In this document: piece by piece, positions 1 to 10,643 of the stretch
Layout: every line of letters starts with the position of its first letter
How positions within the stretch are numbered: position 1 is the first letter of the stretch
From: an uncultured Clostridia bacterium
GTDB taxonomy: Bacteria > Bacillota > Clostridia > Christensenellales > UBA1242
Length of the DNA stretch: 44,801 bases
Direction: 5' to 3'
NCBI GenBank assembly: GCA_944383685.1
Contig: CALWQM010000004.1
Location: 1 to 44,801 of the forward strand
The notes under the pieces: model-generated
Told to the model about the DNA's origin: nothing
Databases searched by the model: none
The model's input: only the letters and a program-made list of their open reading frames with translations
Program-made: the position numbers and the translations under genes

Positions 1-66
1 ATTATTTTTTCAAAAACTAGATAACATTATCTTTAGTCAATCCTTTTTCAAACTAATACAAAAAAA

Positions 67-92
67 ATAGTGGAAACAAATTCTTCCACTAT
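67..92 (-). terminator. Intrinsic terminator after the beta-helix gene
   Basis: ATAGTGGAA pairs perfectly with TTCCACTAT across an 8-nt loop. On the minus strand the stem is followed by seven T, so it ends the transcript of the gene at 155-883. A shorter T run also follows on the plus strand, so it may work in both directions. Confidence 0.75.
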
Positions 93-154
93 CTTTTTTC
101 TGCTAGTTTCAAAGTTTATAGACCTTATTTCGTATTTTTTTAATTATTTTTATT

Positions 155-883
155 TTATATTAAAGTTCTTGGTGTTCCAAATAAATCTGGATTTCTGTTT
201 TTCTTTTGATATTTTGTATTATCCATAATAACACTTTCAGTTATTGTTTTATCATTTATAAAATAGTTCCAAGGATTTTCAGTTGCAAGATTAATTGTAA
301 GAATATTGTTCTTATCACTTTTTATATTACAAGATTGAATTTGACTTTTTCCCAAAATTTCAACCTTACCAGAAATTTTGCAGTTACTTATGTTGGCGTT
401 ATTTGATGCTTTAAAACTTGCACCACTAAAATTATTTTTTTCAAATGTTGCAGTTGTCATAATTTCATCTCCACAACCAACAAAGCTATCCACAACAAGG
501 GCATTTCCTGAAATTTCAGTATAGTTTTTATTTCCGCTTACTATGGTTGAATAGGAAACTTTTCCATTTTCTCTCAACAAGAAATTGCCTTTAATGTTTG
601 AATAGCTTACAAAGGCATCATCAATAACACAAGGAACACTTCCAGTTGAAACAACGATTGAACCTTCATCAATCCAAGACGAACCATTTTGCGCCAAAGT
701 GTTTTCAGTCACATAGCCACCAAGCTCATTTTTTTGAATTATTACTCCTTTTGAACCATTGGTTTTAGTGCCTAAGTTTTCAAATTCTTTCAATGAAATA
801 ATTCGGTATGCCCTGTAAATTTCCCCATCAACTTCAACATCTTTAAAATCTTCATATATGAAACGATATTTTGATTCATTCAT
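155..883 (-). CDS. Beta-helix/hexapeptide-like repeat protein
   Basis: 242 residues of unknown function. After a short N-terminal part, residues about 40-190 repeat short beta-strand steps (patterns such as ISGNALVVDS, VEILGKSQIQSCNI). This resembles the left-handed or right-handed beta-helix proteins found in phage-like and surface contexts, where a 'GDLGGY'-type motif precedes the repeats; here it reads NELGGYV. No signal peptide or membrane segment is visible, so it is probably cytosolic. It lies 10 nt downstream of the zinc-ribbon gene and shares its direction, so it is the last gene of that transcript, with a terminator at 67-92. The ribosome site is weak (GGTG 7 nt before ATG). The fold is inferred from pattern only. 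Confidence 0.55.
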   Translation of the reverse strand: MNESKYRFIYEDFKDVEVDGEIYRAYRIISLKEFENLGTKTNGSKGVIIQKNELGGYVTENTLAQNGSSWIDEGSIVVSTGSVPCVIDDAFVSYSNIKGNFLLRENGKVSYSTIVSGNKNYTEISGNALVVDSFVGCGDEIMTTATFEKNNFSGASFKASNNANISNCKISGKVEILGKSQIQSCNIKSDKNNILTINLATENPWNYFINDKTITESVIMDNTKYQKKNRNPDLFGTPRTLI

Positions 884-893
884 AAAACACCAA

Positions 894-1598
894 TTAACCT
901 TTTTGATATATTAATCTTTTGCAATGTTCACAGGTGATAACCCCTGTATTTTTCATTTTAGATATTGCAGCCATTGGAAGTTCCATGCGGCATCTTCCAC
1001 AGAAATTTTTTCCTTCAAGAGGAACAATAACCGGAAAGATATTGTCATTTCTGCGCTTTTTATATTCCGCCATAAGTGTTTTGTCAACATCGTTTTCAAG
1101 AGTTAAAAGTTCTTTTTCAAGTTTCTCTTTCTCAGGAGTTAAAACGTTTGTTTCCTCTTCAATTTTCTTCTTGCAAGCTAAAAATTGATTTCTCGCCTCG
1201 TCATAAAGTTTCTTTGTTTTATTAAATTCCATCAAAGTGTTATTTATATTTTCAGCACATTTTTGAAGCATCTTTTCAAGATAGTTTAAATTGTTTAAAA
1301 TCTTACCCTTTAAAACTGCAATTTTATCTAATTCCTCAACTGAAAGATTTTCTAAATCTTTTTTAAGCATGCTATCTAAACTTTTCTTGTTTTGATTGAA
1401 CTTTTCTTTCATGTCGTCAATTTCTTTAAGAATATTGTTTGCTTCATTTTCAAGTTCAGTTGACCTTGCTTGCGCTTTCTTTGCAAGTTGAGAAAGTTCA
1501 TTTGCTTTCTTTTTATATGGACTTGATGTCAGTTTTTGCTCAACATTATATAACTTTGCATCAAGTTCTTGATATTTTAATAAGTTTTTTAAATCCAT
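894..1598 (-). CDS. Coiled-coil C4-type zinc-ribbon protein
   Basis: 234 residues. Residues 1-185 form a long heptad-rich coiled coil. The C-terminus carries two CxxC pairs (CGRC about 200-203 and CEHC about 223-226) flanking a short loop, the zinc ribbon of the PF02591 family. These proteins are common in Bacteria, often near Nif3-like genes; a role in nucleic-acid or protein binding has been proposed but none is settled. The start has a good ribosome site (AAGGGG before ATATG). It lies 131 nt downstream of rpoD on the same strand, separated by the branched hairpin structure at 1649-1725. The family is clear, the function is not. Confidence 0.85.
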   Translation of the reverse strand: MDLKNLLKYQELDAKLYNVEQKLTSSPYKKKANELSQLAKKAQARSTELENEANNILKEIDDMKEKFNQNKKSLDSMLKKDLENLSVEELDKIAVLKGKILNNLNYLEKMLQKCAENINNTLMEFNKTKKLYDEARNQFLACKKKIEEETNVLTPEKEKLEKELLTLENDVDKTLMAEYKKRRNDNIFPVIVPLEGKNFCGRCRMELPMAAISKMKNTGVITCEHCKRLIYQKG

Positions 1599-1648
1599 AT
1601 TTTCCCCTTTTTTATTTTAGCACATATCTTGGCTGTTTGTAAATACCT

Positions 1649-1725
1649 GCGGAAGTTTTGGGCAAAAGCCCAAACAAAACCTTCGGTTTTGGAGCAATTT
1701 TTGTTCCAAAAATTGCAACTTCCGC
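1649..1725. repeat. Four-way-junction (cloverleaf-like) inverted-repeat structure
   Basis: A perfect 9-bp outer stem (GCGGAAGTT/AACTTCCGC) closes three consecutive perfect hairpins: TTGGGC/GCCCAA with an AAAA loop, CAAAACC/GGTTTTG, and GCAATTTTT/AAAAATTGC with a 5-nt loop. Almost every base is paired. It starts a few bases after the rpoD stop codon and is not followed by a T run on either strand, so it does not look like an ordinary terminator. It could be a REP-like or MITE-like intergenic repeat, or an RNA processing or stability element within the dnaG-rpoD transcript. Confidence 0.7.
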
Positions 1726-1729
1726 CACT

Positions 1730-2803
1730 CTATTCAACAAAATCTGCTAAACGCTTACTTCTGTTTGGGTGTTTAAGTTTTCTTAAAGCCTTAGCTTCAA
1801 TTTGTCTTATTCTTTCCCTTGTAACAGAAAATTCTCTTCCAACTTCCTCCAAGGTTTTTTGCTTACCATCCATAAGCCCATATCTTTGACGAATAACCTC
1901 TTGTTCTCTTGGAGTTAATGTGTCAATTACAGCAAGAAGTTGCTCACGCAACAAACTTTGAGAAGCACTTTCAATTGGAGATTGAGCAGAGTCATCTTCA
2001 ATAATATCTGCCATCTTGCCATCATCCTCTTCACCCATTGGAGTTTCAAGAGAAATAGGGTCTTGTGAAGTTCTTTTAATTTCAAGCACTTTGGAAACAC
2101 TTATTCCCATTTCGCTTGCAATTTCTTCAATAGAAGGTTCTCTGCCAAGTTTTTGCATCAAGGCTCTCACAACTTTCACATACTTATTGATTGTTTCAAC
2201 CATGTGAACAGGTATTCTTATTGTTCTTGATTGGTCTGCCATTGCCCTTGTGATGGCTTGTCTTATCCACCAAGTTGCATAAGTTGAAAATTTGAAACCT
2301 TTTGTGTAGTCAAATTTATCAACCGCCTTCAAAAGGCCTAAGTTTCCCTCTTGAATCAAGTCAAGAAAAGACATTGATGTTTTTCCAACATAACGCTTTG
2401 CCACACTGACAACCAAACGAAGGTTACTTTCGCAAAGCACAGATTTTGCATGTTCATCACCCTGCATTGCCTTTTGTGCGTATTCCTTTTCTTCTTCCAT
2501 TGAAAGAAGTGGCACCTTTCCAATATCTTTAAGATACATTTTAACAGGGTCATCAACATTTGGCATCAAGGCAATATCTGCAAAGTTATCTTTCAACAAA
2601 TCTTCATCACTTGATTTAATTATCTTAACACCTTTTTTTGAAAGACTTTGAATGAATTTTTGAATACCATCTGCGTTTTCGCCAACTTTTAACAAACTAA
2701 AATATATATCATCTTCGTTGATAGAGCCTTTTTTCATAGCAAGTCCAAGAAGTTTTTCATGGACTAATTTTAACTTTGCTTCATCAATTTTCTCTTCTGA
2801 CAT
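1730..2803 (-). CDS. rpoD: RNA polymerase primary sigma factor RpoD (SigA)
   Basis: 357 residues, normal for the short Bacillota form. Region 1.1 is at the N-terminus (about 1-75). Region 1.2/2 follows with [11 protein letters not shown] at about 80. Region 2.3-2.4 carries [15 protein letters not shown], which melts and recognises the -10 box, and is followed by region 3. Region 4 holds the helix-turn-helix [25 protein letters not shown] for -35 recognition. It directs core RNA polymerase to housekeeping promoters. Its start overlaps the end of dnaG by 20 nt and has a GGAGG ribosome site, so the two are co-transcribed in the classical macromolecular synthesis operon. rpsU is not in this stretch. 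Confidence 0.98.
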   Translation of the reverse strand: MSEEKIDEAKLKLVHEKLLGLAMKKGSINEDDIYFSLLKVGENADGIQKFIQSLSKKGVKIIKSSDEDLLKDNFADIALMPNVDDPVKMYLKDIGKVPLLSMEEEKEYAQKAMQGDEHAKSVLCESNLRLVVSVAKRYVGKTSMSFLDLIQEGNLGLLKAVDKFDYTKGFKFSTYATWWIRQAITRAMADQSRTIRIPVHMVETINKYVKVVRALMQKLGREPSIEEIASEMGISVSKVLEIKRTSQDPISLETPMGEEDDGKMADIIEDDSAQSPIESASQSLLREQLLAVIDTLTPREQEVIRQRYGLMDGKQKTLEEVGREFSVTRERIRQIEAKALRKLKHPNRSKRLADFVE

Positions 2804-4559
2804 AAAAGACCTCCAAATTTTTATTTTTTAAATTGCTTGCAATTTTACCTAAGTTCTTTGCAATTTCTGCTCTTTTTGTTAAATCAGTGCAATTTTTAAA
2901 CTCTGCATTTAAATTTGATTGCATTTTCTTCAATTTCTCTTCTGCAACAAGCCACAAGCACTCCTTAAAATACCTTTCTTCAACCCCAGCATAGAGATTA
3001 AAATTATAGTTTATCATATTAAGAAGCAATTTATCCTCACTTGTTTCATCAAAGTCATAAAGTGAAGAAAGTGGCAAATTTTTATCTATTATACTTAAAT
3101 AATCACCATAGCCATCTAAAAGTTTTCTATAATCAATTTCATTATTGACATATTCTTTGTGATGTAACATGGAAGCTAATATAAACTCAACTGCTTTTTG
3201 ATTACCTTTTTCAACATTAACTTCAACTTTTGGCGTTTCTTTTAAAGTTTTACTTCCTTGAACTTCACTGCCTAAATCTCGCCTTAAAATTTCAATTGGA
3301 ATATTTGTTAAATCACGAACCTTGTCCAAATATGGTTCTTGCAAAGTGCTGCTTTCAAGTTTTTTAATTTCACCAAGCACCGCCTTAACAAACTTTCCCT
3401 TTTCTTCCGCTTTGTTTAAGTCGTATTGATGATAATGATAGTCAATTAAATATTCCATATATGGCATTGCATTATCAATCATCTCTTGCAATTTTGCTGG
3501 GCCAAGATTGTTTAAAACTTCGTCAGGGTCTTTTCCTCCATCAAGTTTAACAACAGTCAAATTCACATCTTCATTTCTAAACATCTCAATAGCACGAAGA
3601 GTGGCTTTTGTTCCTGCTCCATCATTATCAAAACAAAGCACAATATTTGGGCTATATCTTTTAAGTTCGCTGACATGGTCTTTTGTTAATGCCGTGCCCA
3701 TACATGCAACAGTCTGTTTAAAACCACCCTTGTGCATTGCAACAACATCCATTTGACCTTCCACCAAAATAATGTTTTTTAAGCCTTGCTGCTGCTTATA
3801 TTTTTTTAGTAGATTGATACCAAAAACAATTCTACCCTTTTGGAAAACAGGCGTTTCTGCTGTATTTAAATACTTTGCAAAGTCTGTTTTCTCCAAAGCC
3901 CTGGCACTGAAACCTATGCATTCATTAAAGGAATTGAAAATTGGGAACACTAAACGTTTGCCAATGACATCATAAAGTCTTTCATTTTTCTTTCCACAAA
4001 TGCCAGCTGTTATAAGCTCATAATCACTGAACCCTTTGCTTTTTAAATAATTAACTATATCATTCCAATCTTTTGAATAACCAATTTTAAAGTCTTCAAG
4101 TTCTCGCCTTGTAAGTTTTCTTAACTTTATGTAATCTTGTGCAACCTTAGCATCCTTTGAATAGAGATTTTCTTGATAGTGTTTGTAAGCATAATCTAAA
4201 CATAAAAGCAACCTTTCTTTAAGCTTTTGTTTCTTTGCAATTTCTTCTGTGGATTTAAGTTCAGGTAATTGCATTCCAACTCTGTCCGCAAGCAATTTAA
4301 CAGCGCCATAAAAATCTATATTTTCCATTTTCTCAACAAACTTTATAACATCCCCACTTTCTTTGCACCCAAAACAATAATAAATTCCGTCTTCGGCACT
4401 GATTGTAAACGAAGGCGTTTTTTCATTATGAAAAGGACAGCAAGCCCAAAATCTTCTTCCTTTTTGTTCTAAATGGATATAGTTTGATGCAATACTTACC
4501 AAATCATTTTTTCTTTTAAGTTCTTGTAACCACTCAACAGAAAAACCTTTACTCTGCAA
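2784..4559 (-). CDS. dnaG: DNA primase DnaG
   Basis: Makes RNA primers for the replication fork and is recruited by the replicative helicase. The N-terminal CHC2 zinc finger is complete (CPFH about 40, CFGC about 61). The TOPRIM core follows with [11 protein letters not shown] and the DND metal-binding motif in CFDNDGAG, then a helicase-interaction C-terminus that is poorly conserved, as usual. I place the start at the TTG codon at 4559 because GGGGAG lies 6 nt before it; the reading frame stays open to another TTG at 4586 without a good ribosome site. From 4559 the protein has 591 residues, a normal size. It is first in the dnaG-rpoD operon. Confidence 0.96.
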   Translation of the reverse strand: MQSKGFSVEWLQELKRKNDLVSIASNYIHLEQKGRRFWACCPFHNEKTPSFTISAEDGIYYCFGCKESGDVIKFVEKMENIDFYGAVKLLADRVGMQLPELKSTEEIAKKQKLKERLLLCLDYAYKHYQENLYSKDAKVAQDYIKLRKLTRRELEDFKIGYSKDWNDIVNYLKSKGFSDYELITAGICGKKNERLYDVIGKRLVFPIFNSFNECIGFSARALEKTDFAKYLNTAETPVFQKGRIVFGINLLKKYKQQQGLKNIILVEGQMDVVAMHKGGFKQTVACMGTALTKDHVSELKRYSPNIVLCFDNDGAGTKATLRAIEMFRNEDVNLTVVKLDGGKDPDEVLNNLGPAKLQEMIDNAMPYMEYLIDYHYHQYDLNKAEEKGKFVKAVLGEIKKLESSTLQEPYLDKVRDLTNIPIEILRRDLGSEVQGSKTLKETPKVEVNVEKGNQKAVEFILASMLHHKEYVNNEIDYRKLLDGYGDYLSIIDKNLPLSSLYDFDETSEDKLLLNMINYNFNLYAGVEERYFKECLWLVAEEKLKKMQSNLNAEFKNCTDLTKRAEIAKNLGKIASNLKNKNLEVFYVRREN

Positions 4560-4635
4560 AATATTCTCCCCTAAAAATAAACTCAATTACCCTTATTATA
4601 CTACAAAAATATAACTTTTCCTTTTTTTAAACGAA

Positions 4636-4660
4636 AAAATGTCCAAAATTAGGACATTTT
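4636..4660 (-). terminator. Intrinsic terminator between the 498-residue gene and dnaG
   Basis: AAAATGTCC pairs with GGACATTTT across a 7-nt loop. T runs follow on both strands. In the minus direction it ends the transcript of the gene at 4699-6195, just upstream of dnaG. Confidence 0.8.
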
Positions 4661-4698
4661 TATTATGAAAATAGAATTAAAGTTACTATTTTTAAATT

Positions 4699-6195
4699 TT
4701 ATTTTACAATTTCGCCCTTTTCAATCAATGAAGGAGGCATTTTCACGGCTGGCACATCGTTTAAACATGCTTGATAAACCAACTTAATGCAAGTTAAATT
4801 GTAAGGCAAATCTTCTTTTTGCATTATCTTTTCAACTTTACTTGGCATTGTAACCAATTGTTCCTGACTAAGACCGTTATAAGAGGTCATTTTATCAAGG
4901 CCTAAAAGTCTTTGCACATCTTGAACTAAAACACAATTTCCTTTTTCAGCTGGAACATAATTTTTTATCCCTTGTTTTGAATTATTAAGTTCTCCAAAGC
5001 TCCATTTCATAAGTTGTCTTGCTTCTTCCAAAAAACTTTCGTCTTCGCTTGAAACAATCCCCTTGCAACTGTTAATCAAAGTGTAAGTGTCAACAGGGCT
5101 GTTCCTTATTATTTTAAAATAATTAACAGGATAACATCTCCCCTCTTCATCCCTATATTTCAAACATTCAACAACCTTTTTCATGTCTGCAATAAAGTTT
5201 TTGATAACCCTTTTACTTTCTTCATTATGTGGATTTTTTAAAGCGTCTTGAACTAAAACATAATAATCCCCATGTTGACCTTCATAAGTTGTTCTTTCAA
5301 TGAAAATTCTTTTTTCTTCATTTGAAAGCAAATAATTTGTGTTTTCAATTACATGCTTAACATCTTCTCTTTTTAACATTTCTTCGCTTAAAAGATTTTC
5401 AAAGTTAATTTTTGCTTGCTTCAAAATTTCCCAATCTCTTGCAACATCTTTTTTTCTTAAAACGGAATTTTTGCCATTTGCTTCTTCTCTATAATATAAT
5501 GCTATTTTTTTACCAAATTCAACATATGCTTTTGCCAAATATTCTTGCACATTGACATTTAAATTTTGCTGTCTGTTTGGCATTGCCATAAAATCAGTTC
5601 TTGGGTCAAAAATAATATCTGGAAGAGTTGGAAAAATGACATAGCCTGATTTATCTAAGAACGACTTAAATTTTGCCATAAAACTGTTGTGAGAATATTT
5701 GTTAAAATTAAAATAAACAATATTCCCCATTCTTTCTGTCAATCTGTCTTCAAGCAAGCCATATAAAGCTACCATGCAATCTTCCATTTTTCCAAAGTTG
5801 GAAAATTGCTCTTCGCCTTCTTTATAAAGATAGTCTTTCATAAATTTTCCAAAAAGCTTTAATGCCTTTTGTCTTGAAAATTTATCCGAAATTAAATCAC
5901 TTGCAGAAATACCCAAAAATTTGTTTGTCGCATTTTCTTTTTGAACATCAACAGTTTTAGCATCTTTATAATCTATATATGTTTTATAAATTGCCCAAAT
6001 TAAATCTTCAAAATTTTTGTTATATTTATTTTCCAAACATTTCAAAAAAGAATTTAAGTTAAAATCTTTATCTTCACAAAGCTCTAAATTTGGAACTTTT
6101 TTATTTCTTAAAATATGTTCAATGAAAAATTCTCTTAATTCACTGTCAATAACTTCTTGTCTTGCTTCTTTCTCTCTTCTGGTGCTTTCTTTCAT
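4699..6195 (-). CDS. Hypothetical protein, 498 residues
   Basis: I do not recognise this protein. It is long, charged and mostly helical by composition, without signal peptide, membrane segments, cysteine clusters or nucleotide-binding motifs. The start has a G-rich ribosome site (GGGGG about 5 nt before ATG). It stands alone: terminators lie on both sides (6303-6323 and 4636-4660), and the upstream neighbour is groEL. Base composition matches the surrounding housekeeping genes, so recent transfer is not indicated. It may be specific to this lineage. Confidence 0.75.
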   Translation of the reverse strand: MKESTRREKEARQEVIDSELREFFIEHILRNKKVPNLELCEDKDFNLNSFLKCLENKYNKNFEDLIWAIYKTYIDYKDAKTVDVQKENATNKFLGISASDLISDKFSRQKALKLFGKFMKDYLYKEGEEQFSNFGKMEDCMVALYGLLEDRLTERMGNIVYFNFNKYSHNSFMAKFKSFLDKSGYVIFPTLPDIIFDPRTDFMAMPNRQQNLNVNVQEYLAKAYVEFGKKIALYYREEANGKNSVLRKKDVARDWEILKQAKINFENLLSEEMLKREDVKHVIENTNYLLSNEEKRIFIERTTYEGQHGDYYVLVQDALKNPHNEESKRVIKNFIADMKKVVECLKYRDEEGRCYPVNYFKIIRNSPVDTYTLINSCKGIVSSEDESFLEEARQLMKWSFGELNNSKQGIKNYVPAEKGNCVLVQDVQRLLGLDKMTSYNGLSQEQLVTMPSKVEKIMQKEDLPYNLTCIKLVYQACLNDVPAVKMPPSLIEKGEIVK

Positions 6196-6302
6196 ATAAC
6201 CCCCAAAACAAGTTTATTTTAACATTTTTCATTTAAGTATGTCAATATGTTTTATATGTCAAATTAAAGATTGAATTTTGCTTTTTTTTAGGCATAAAAA
6301 AA

Positions 6303-6323
6303 GACAAAGTTTTAATCTTTGCC
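6303..6323 (-). terminator. Intrinsic terminator of groES-groEL
   Basis: On the minus strand GGCAAAG pairs with CTTTGTC (one G-T pair) across a 7-nt loop, followed by seven T. It lies 27 nt after the groEL stop. Confidence 0.75.
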
Positions 6324-6349
6324 TTTTTAGTTATTATTTGTAAACTATA

Positions 6350-7966
<1,617 letters not shown>

Positions 7967-7974
7967 TTATCCTC

Positions 7975-8262
7975 CTAATCTTCTAATATTGCCAAAATAT
8001 CATTTTGTTTGATGACAATATATTTTTTCCCTTCAAAAGTGAATTCTGTTCCGCTGTATTTGCTAAACAAAACTTCCTGTCCAACTTTAACTTGCATTTT
8101 AACTTCTTTTCCATCTATGGTTCCACCTTCGCCAACGGCAATAACAGTGGCAACTTGCGATTTTTCAAGTGATGCAGTTGGAAGAATAATTCCGCTTTTT
8201 GTTTCTTTATCTGCTTCCTTTGGAAGTAAAACTACTCTATCAAAAATAGGTTTAATTTTCAT
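7975..8262 (-). CDS. groES: Co-chaperonin GroES (Hsp10)
   Basis: 95 residues, full length. It caps the GroEL ring. The N-terminus KPIFDRVVLLP and the mobile-loop region ETKSGIILPTASLEKSQ are typical. The ribosome site AAAGGAG precedes ATG. It is the first gene of groES-groEL, with a sigma-A promoter at 8292-8320. No CIRCE element (TTAGCACTC-N9-GAGTGCTAA) is present upstream, so HrcA control by the usual operator is not supported here. Confidence 0.97.
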   Translation of the reverse strand: MKIKPIFDRVVLLPKEADKETKSGIILPTASLEKSQVATVIAVGEGGTIDGKEVKMQVKVGQEVLFSKYSGTEFTFEGKKYIVIKQNDILAILED

Positions 8263-8291
8263 ATTATCACACTCCTTTTTGTAACAATATA

Positions 8292-8320
8292 AGTATAAAA
8301 TTTTGGCAAAAAAAAGTAAA
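8292..8320 (-). promoter_or_regulatory. Sigma-A promoter of groES-groEL
   Basis: Minus-strand TTTACT and TATACT are separated by 17 nt. The -10 box is about 30 nt before the groES start. No CIRCE or CtsR-like repeat is seen between promoter and start. Confidence 0.6.
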
Positions 8321-8368
8321 GTAAATATGTCGTAATTCTTTTACTTCAACAAAAATTAATGTCGAAAA

Positions 8369-8968
8369 TTAAAGACTTTTATCTTCACGATTATTAAAAT
8401 TCCCATCCAAAGCTTTGGAATATTCTTTAAAAATACGAGGATATTTTCCCAAAGAAAATTCAACAATGCTGTTAAAACGTTGCATATATTCAAGATATTG
8501 GTCATCCTTCCAATCTTTTGATAAATTCTTGTTTGTATCCATAATGTTTTCAAGTTTATAACGAAAATATGAAGATAAACTTAAAAACTTGTCTTCTTTT
8601 GATATGTAATATAAATCTATAAAATTTAAAAAGGTGTTATTTTTTATATCCACACTTTTAAAGGGCAATTCATCTTTTCTTTCTTTGTAATAGAATAGTC
8701 CCAATTTTTGCATATATTCATTTAAGTCAAAATTAAGGCTGTTAAGGCATGGAATAACTGTGTTTTTAATTATCCCGCAGGTTTCTTTCAGGGTTAAATT
8801 AGTTTTATCTTCATGCCATTTATCAAAGTCATTGTCATTGTGGCCTAAATATTTTAAAACACTTAAAAGTTCCAAATTTAAGTTGAAAATTTTTTCAATA
8901 TTCTCACTTGCCGTTTCAAGAGTTCCCTCCTTTTTAACACAGATACCATCATAAGGTCCCCTTAACAT
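8369..8968 (-). CDS. Hypothetical protein, 199 residues
   Basis: Unrecognised soluble, helical protein. The frame is open from 9001, but the ATG at 8968 (MLRGPYDG...) has an AGAGGTG ribosome site 5 nt upstream, so I use that start. There is no signal peptide, membrane segment or known motif. It lies between a terminator at 9009-9035 and the groE promoter, so it is probably transcribed alone. Confidence 0.65.
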   Translation of the reverse strand: MLRGPYDGICVKKEGTLETASENIEKIFNLNLELLSVLKYLGHNDNDFDKWHEDKTNLTLKETCGIIKNTVIPCLNSLNFDLNEYMQKLGLFYYKERKDELPFKSVDIKNNTFLNFIDLYYISKEDKFLSLSSYFRYKLENIMDTNKNLSKDWKDDQYLEYMQRFNSIVEFSLGKYPRIFKEYSKALDGNFNNREDKSL

Positions 8969-9008
8969 AAACACCTCTTGTTTATATTTATGAAAAAGCA
9001 AAAAAATA

Positions 9009-9035
9009 ATTGAGAGTTATTCAATACCCCTCAAT
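9009..9035 (-). terminator. Probable terminator after the metallo-hydrolase gene
   Basis: ATTGAG pairs with CTCAAT on the minus strand across 15 nt, followed by TATTTTTTT. The stem is short, so this is a moderate call. Confidence 0.5.
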
Positions 9036-9053
9036 CATAAATTAGTTTTTTAA

Positions 9054-9671
9054 TTATATTAAAATCTTAACTTCAATTTCCTTATCAACATTTTTAATAA
9101 AATCTTTTTCCGCCTCCTTGGTTGCCGTTCCACTGATAAAGTTGTAATGTGTTGGAATAACGAGTTTAGGCTTAATTATATTTGTAACTTTTGCAGCTTC
9201 CACCGCATCCATTGTGTAAAAGCCACCAATAGGAATTAAAAGAATATCTGTTTTCACTTCTTCAAGTTCTTTTGTTGCATCTGTGTCACCACAAACCGTG
9301 TAAGTTACACCATCAATTTTTGCAGTGTATCCCACAAAACCCATTTTCTTTAAGTGATGAGAGTTATAGGAAGGGAATGTTTTAAATTCAATGTTATCCG
9401 CTTTTCCACTATCAAAAGGTTTAATAACATATAAATCGTTTGGAATTTTATTTTCTCTTAAAATTTTTGCAGAATCATTTGTGCAAACAATTTTAGTTTT
9501 ATCATTTCTAATGTTATTTATAGACTCCACATCTAAGTGGTCAAAATGAGAATGAGTGATAAAAATCACCTCTGCATTATTCCTTTTTTCATGAATTTGA
9601 AAAGGGTCAAAATAGATCTTATCATTTATGCAAATTGAACTATGGCAATTTATTTTTATATTTTCTTTCAT
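9054..9671 (-). CDS. Metallo-beta-lactamase-fold hydrolase (UlaG/UPF0173-like)
   Basis: 205 residues. The metal-binding motif THSHFDHLD is near residue 35, a CGDTDAT motif near 125 provides further ligands, and PTHYNF near 173 supplies the last histidine. This is the compact single-domain form seen in UPF0173 and UlaG-like hydrolases, cytosolic enzymes whose substrates are mostly unknown. The ribosome site AGGAG precedes ATG. It lies downstream of the CMD-like gene in the same direction with about 70 nt between them, and may share its transcript. Confidence 0.88.
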   Translation of the reverse strand: MKENIKINCHSSICINDKIYFDPFQIHEKRNNAEVIFITHSHFDHLDVESINNIRNDKTKIVCTNDSAKILRENKIPNDLYVIKPFDSGKADNIEFKTFPSYNSHHLKKMGFVGYTAKIDGVTYTVCGDTDATKELEEVKTDILLIPIGGFYTMDAVEAAKVTNIIKPKLVIPTHYNFISGTATKEAEKDFIKNVDKEIEVKILI

Positions 9672-9742
9672 ATTATTCTCCTAACACTATTATAACAAAA
9701 AAAATAAAATCTGCAAAAGCAAATTTTATCTTTTAATCTTGA

Positions 9743-10060
9743 TTATTTATATATCTCTTTCGCCTTGTTAAATGCTGCCCATGCTTTTGGCCAACCAACA
9801 TAAAAAGCGATGTGTGTGATAATTTCAGCCATTTCTTCTTTTGTCACACCATTATTTTTTGCATTTTGAATATGAAAATCAAGTGAAGAATCAGTTATTC
9901 CAGTGCTAATAAGGGCAGTCACTGTGATTATACACCTTTCCTTAACAGGAAGTTCCTTTTCTCTTGACCAAACTTCTCCAAACAAAACATCATCATTTAA
10001 TTCCGCAAATTTTGGAGCAAATTGCCCCAAACTATCTCTTCCAGCTGTAACTTTTTTCAT
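9743..10060 (-). CDS. Carboxymuconolactone decarboxylase (CMD) family protein
   Basis: 105 residues, one CMD domain. The helical core with ELPVKERCIITVTALI and the helix after HIQNAKNNGVTKEEMAE match the family. There is no CxxC pair, so it is not an AhpD-type peroxidase partner; it is closer to the small CMD-like proteins of unknown substrate. The ribosome site AAGGAGG precedes ATG. It follows tRNA-Pro on the same strand. Confidence 0.85.
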   Translation of the reverse strand: MKKVTAGRDSLGQFAPKFAELNDDVLFGEVWSREKELPVKERCIITVTALISTGITDSSLDFHIQNAKNNGVTKEEMAEIITHIAFYVGWPKAWAAFNKAKEIYK

Positions 10061-10115
10061 AATTATCCTCCTTAAATTAAAATCTAATCAAGTTTGTCAT
10101 AATCTTCTTTATGGC

Positions 10116-10191
10116 TGGTCGAGATGGCGGGATTCGAACCCACGGCCTTGCGGTCCCGAACCGTACGCGCTACCAACTGCGCTACATCTCG
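10116..10191 (-). tRNA. tRNA-Pro (anticodon CGG), CCA encoded
   Basis: The sequence folds as a full tRNA: a 7-bp acceptor stem (CGAGATG/CATCTCG), D arm with AGTTGGTA, anticodon loop TTCGGGA giving CGG, T loop TTCGAAT, and ACCA at the end. The anticodon stem has one A-C mismatch. A minus-strand promoter (TTGAAA-16-TATACT) can be read just upstream, overlapping the terminator at 10221-10248. Confidence 0.93.
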
Positions 10192-10220
10192 AAAAATACT
10201 ATTATATAGTATAACAAAAA

Positions 10221-10248
10221 AGCAAAGTATTTCAAAATAAACTTTGCT
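10221..10248. terminator. Bidirectional terminator hairpin right of tRNA-Pro
   Basis: AGCAAAGT pairs with ACTTTGCT across 12 nt. T6 follows on the minus strand and TCTTTTATT on the plus strand. The rest of 10250-10430 holds AT-rich DNA with no gene that I can support. Confidence 0.6.
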
Positions 10249-10431
10249 CTTTTATTCTAAATAAGTATTTAAAAATTTAATAATTATAATTTAGGACCAT
10301 CTAAATTTGAACTTGAAGCACTTTTATCCTTTTCTTTAATTATAATTTAGCAAAAATGTATAGTCAATACCTTTAACAAAACTTTATTTTTAAATCAAGA
10401 TGGATTTCAGCGACTAACTTAGCAATAGAGT

Positions 10432-10474
10432 TGCGACCATCTCGCCAAATTTGTGCAAGTTGCATTTGGTCGCA
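10432..10474. other. Structured non-coding segment with competing stems
   Basis: TGCGACCA (10432-10439) pairs perfectly with TGGTCGCA (10467-10474). Inside, CCAAAT (10445-10450) can instead pair with ATTTGG (10464-10469), using three of the same bases, and a small TGCA/TGCA hairpin sits at the centre. It lies in host DNA about 75 nt from the left attachment site. Function unknown. Confidence 0.4.
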
Positions 10475-10549
10475 TTAAGAAAAATTCAAGCATCAAGACG
10501 ATACTTTTCAAACTTGTTTGAAAATGAGCAAAAGCATAAAATTTTTCTT

Positions 10550-10594
10550 TGGAGCGGGCAATGGGAGTCGGACCCACCTCTCAGGCTTGGGAAG
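10550..10594. repeat. attL: 45-bp direct repeat of tRNA-Gly 3' end
   Basis: Bases 10550-10594 are identical to 27120-27164, which is the 3' part of the intact tRNA-Gly from the anticodon loop to CCA. Here the rest of the tRNA is missing: the repeat runs into unrelated element DNA. This marks the junction made by site-specific integration into the tRNA 3' end. The stretch from here to 11043 has no gene that I trust and holds the arm repeats, two dyads, a terminator and a bipartite repeat listed separately. Confidence 0.93.
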
Positions 10595-10643
10595 ACCTTA
10601 CAACAAATTTCTACAAACCGCTAAAAATCGAATGGACAGATTT

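Noticed and set aside
8263..8368. CIRCE element before groES
   Set aside because: No TTAGCACTC or GAGTGCTAA and no related inverted repeat are present upstream of the start.
10550..10594. A second tRNA-Gly gene
   Set aside because: Only the 3' part from the anticodon loop to CCA is present and the 5' half is absent, so it is an attachment-site remnant.
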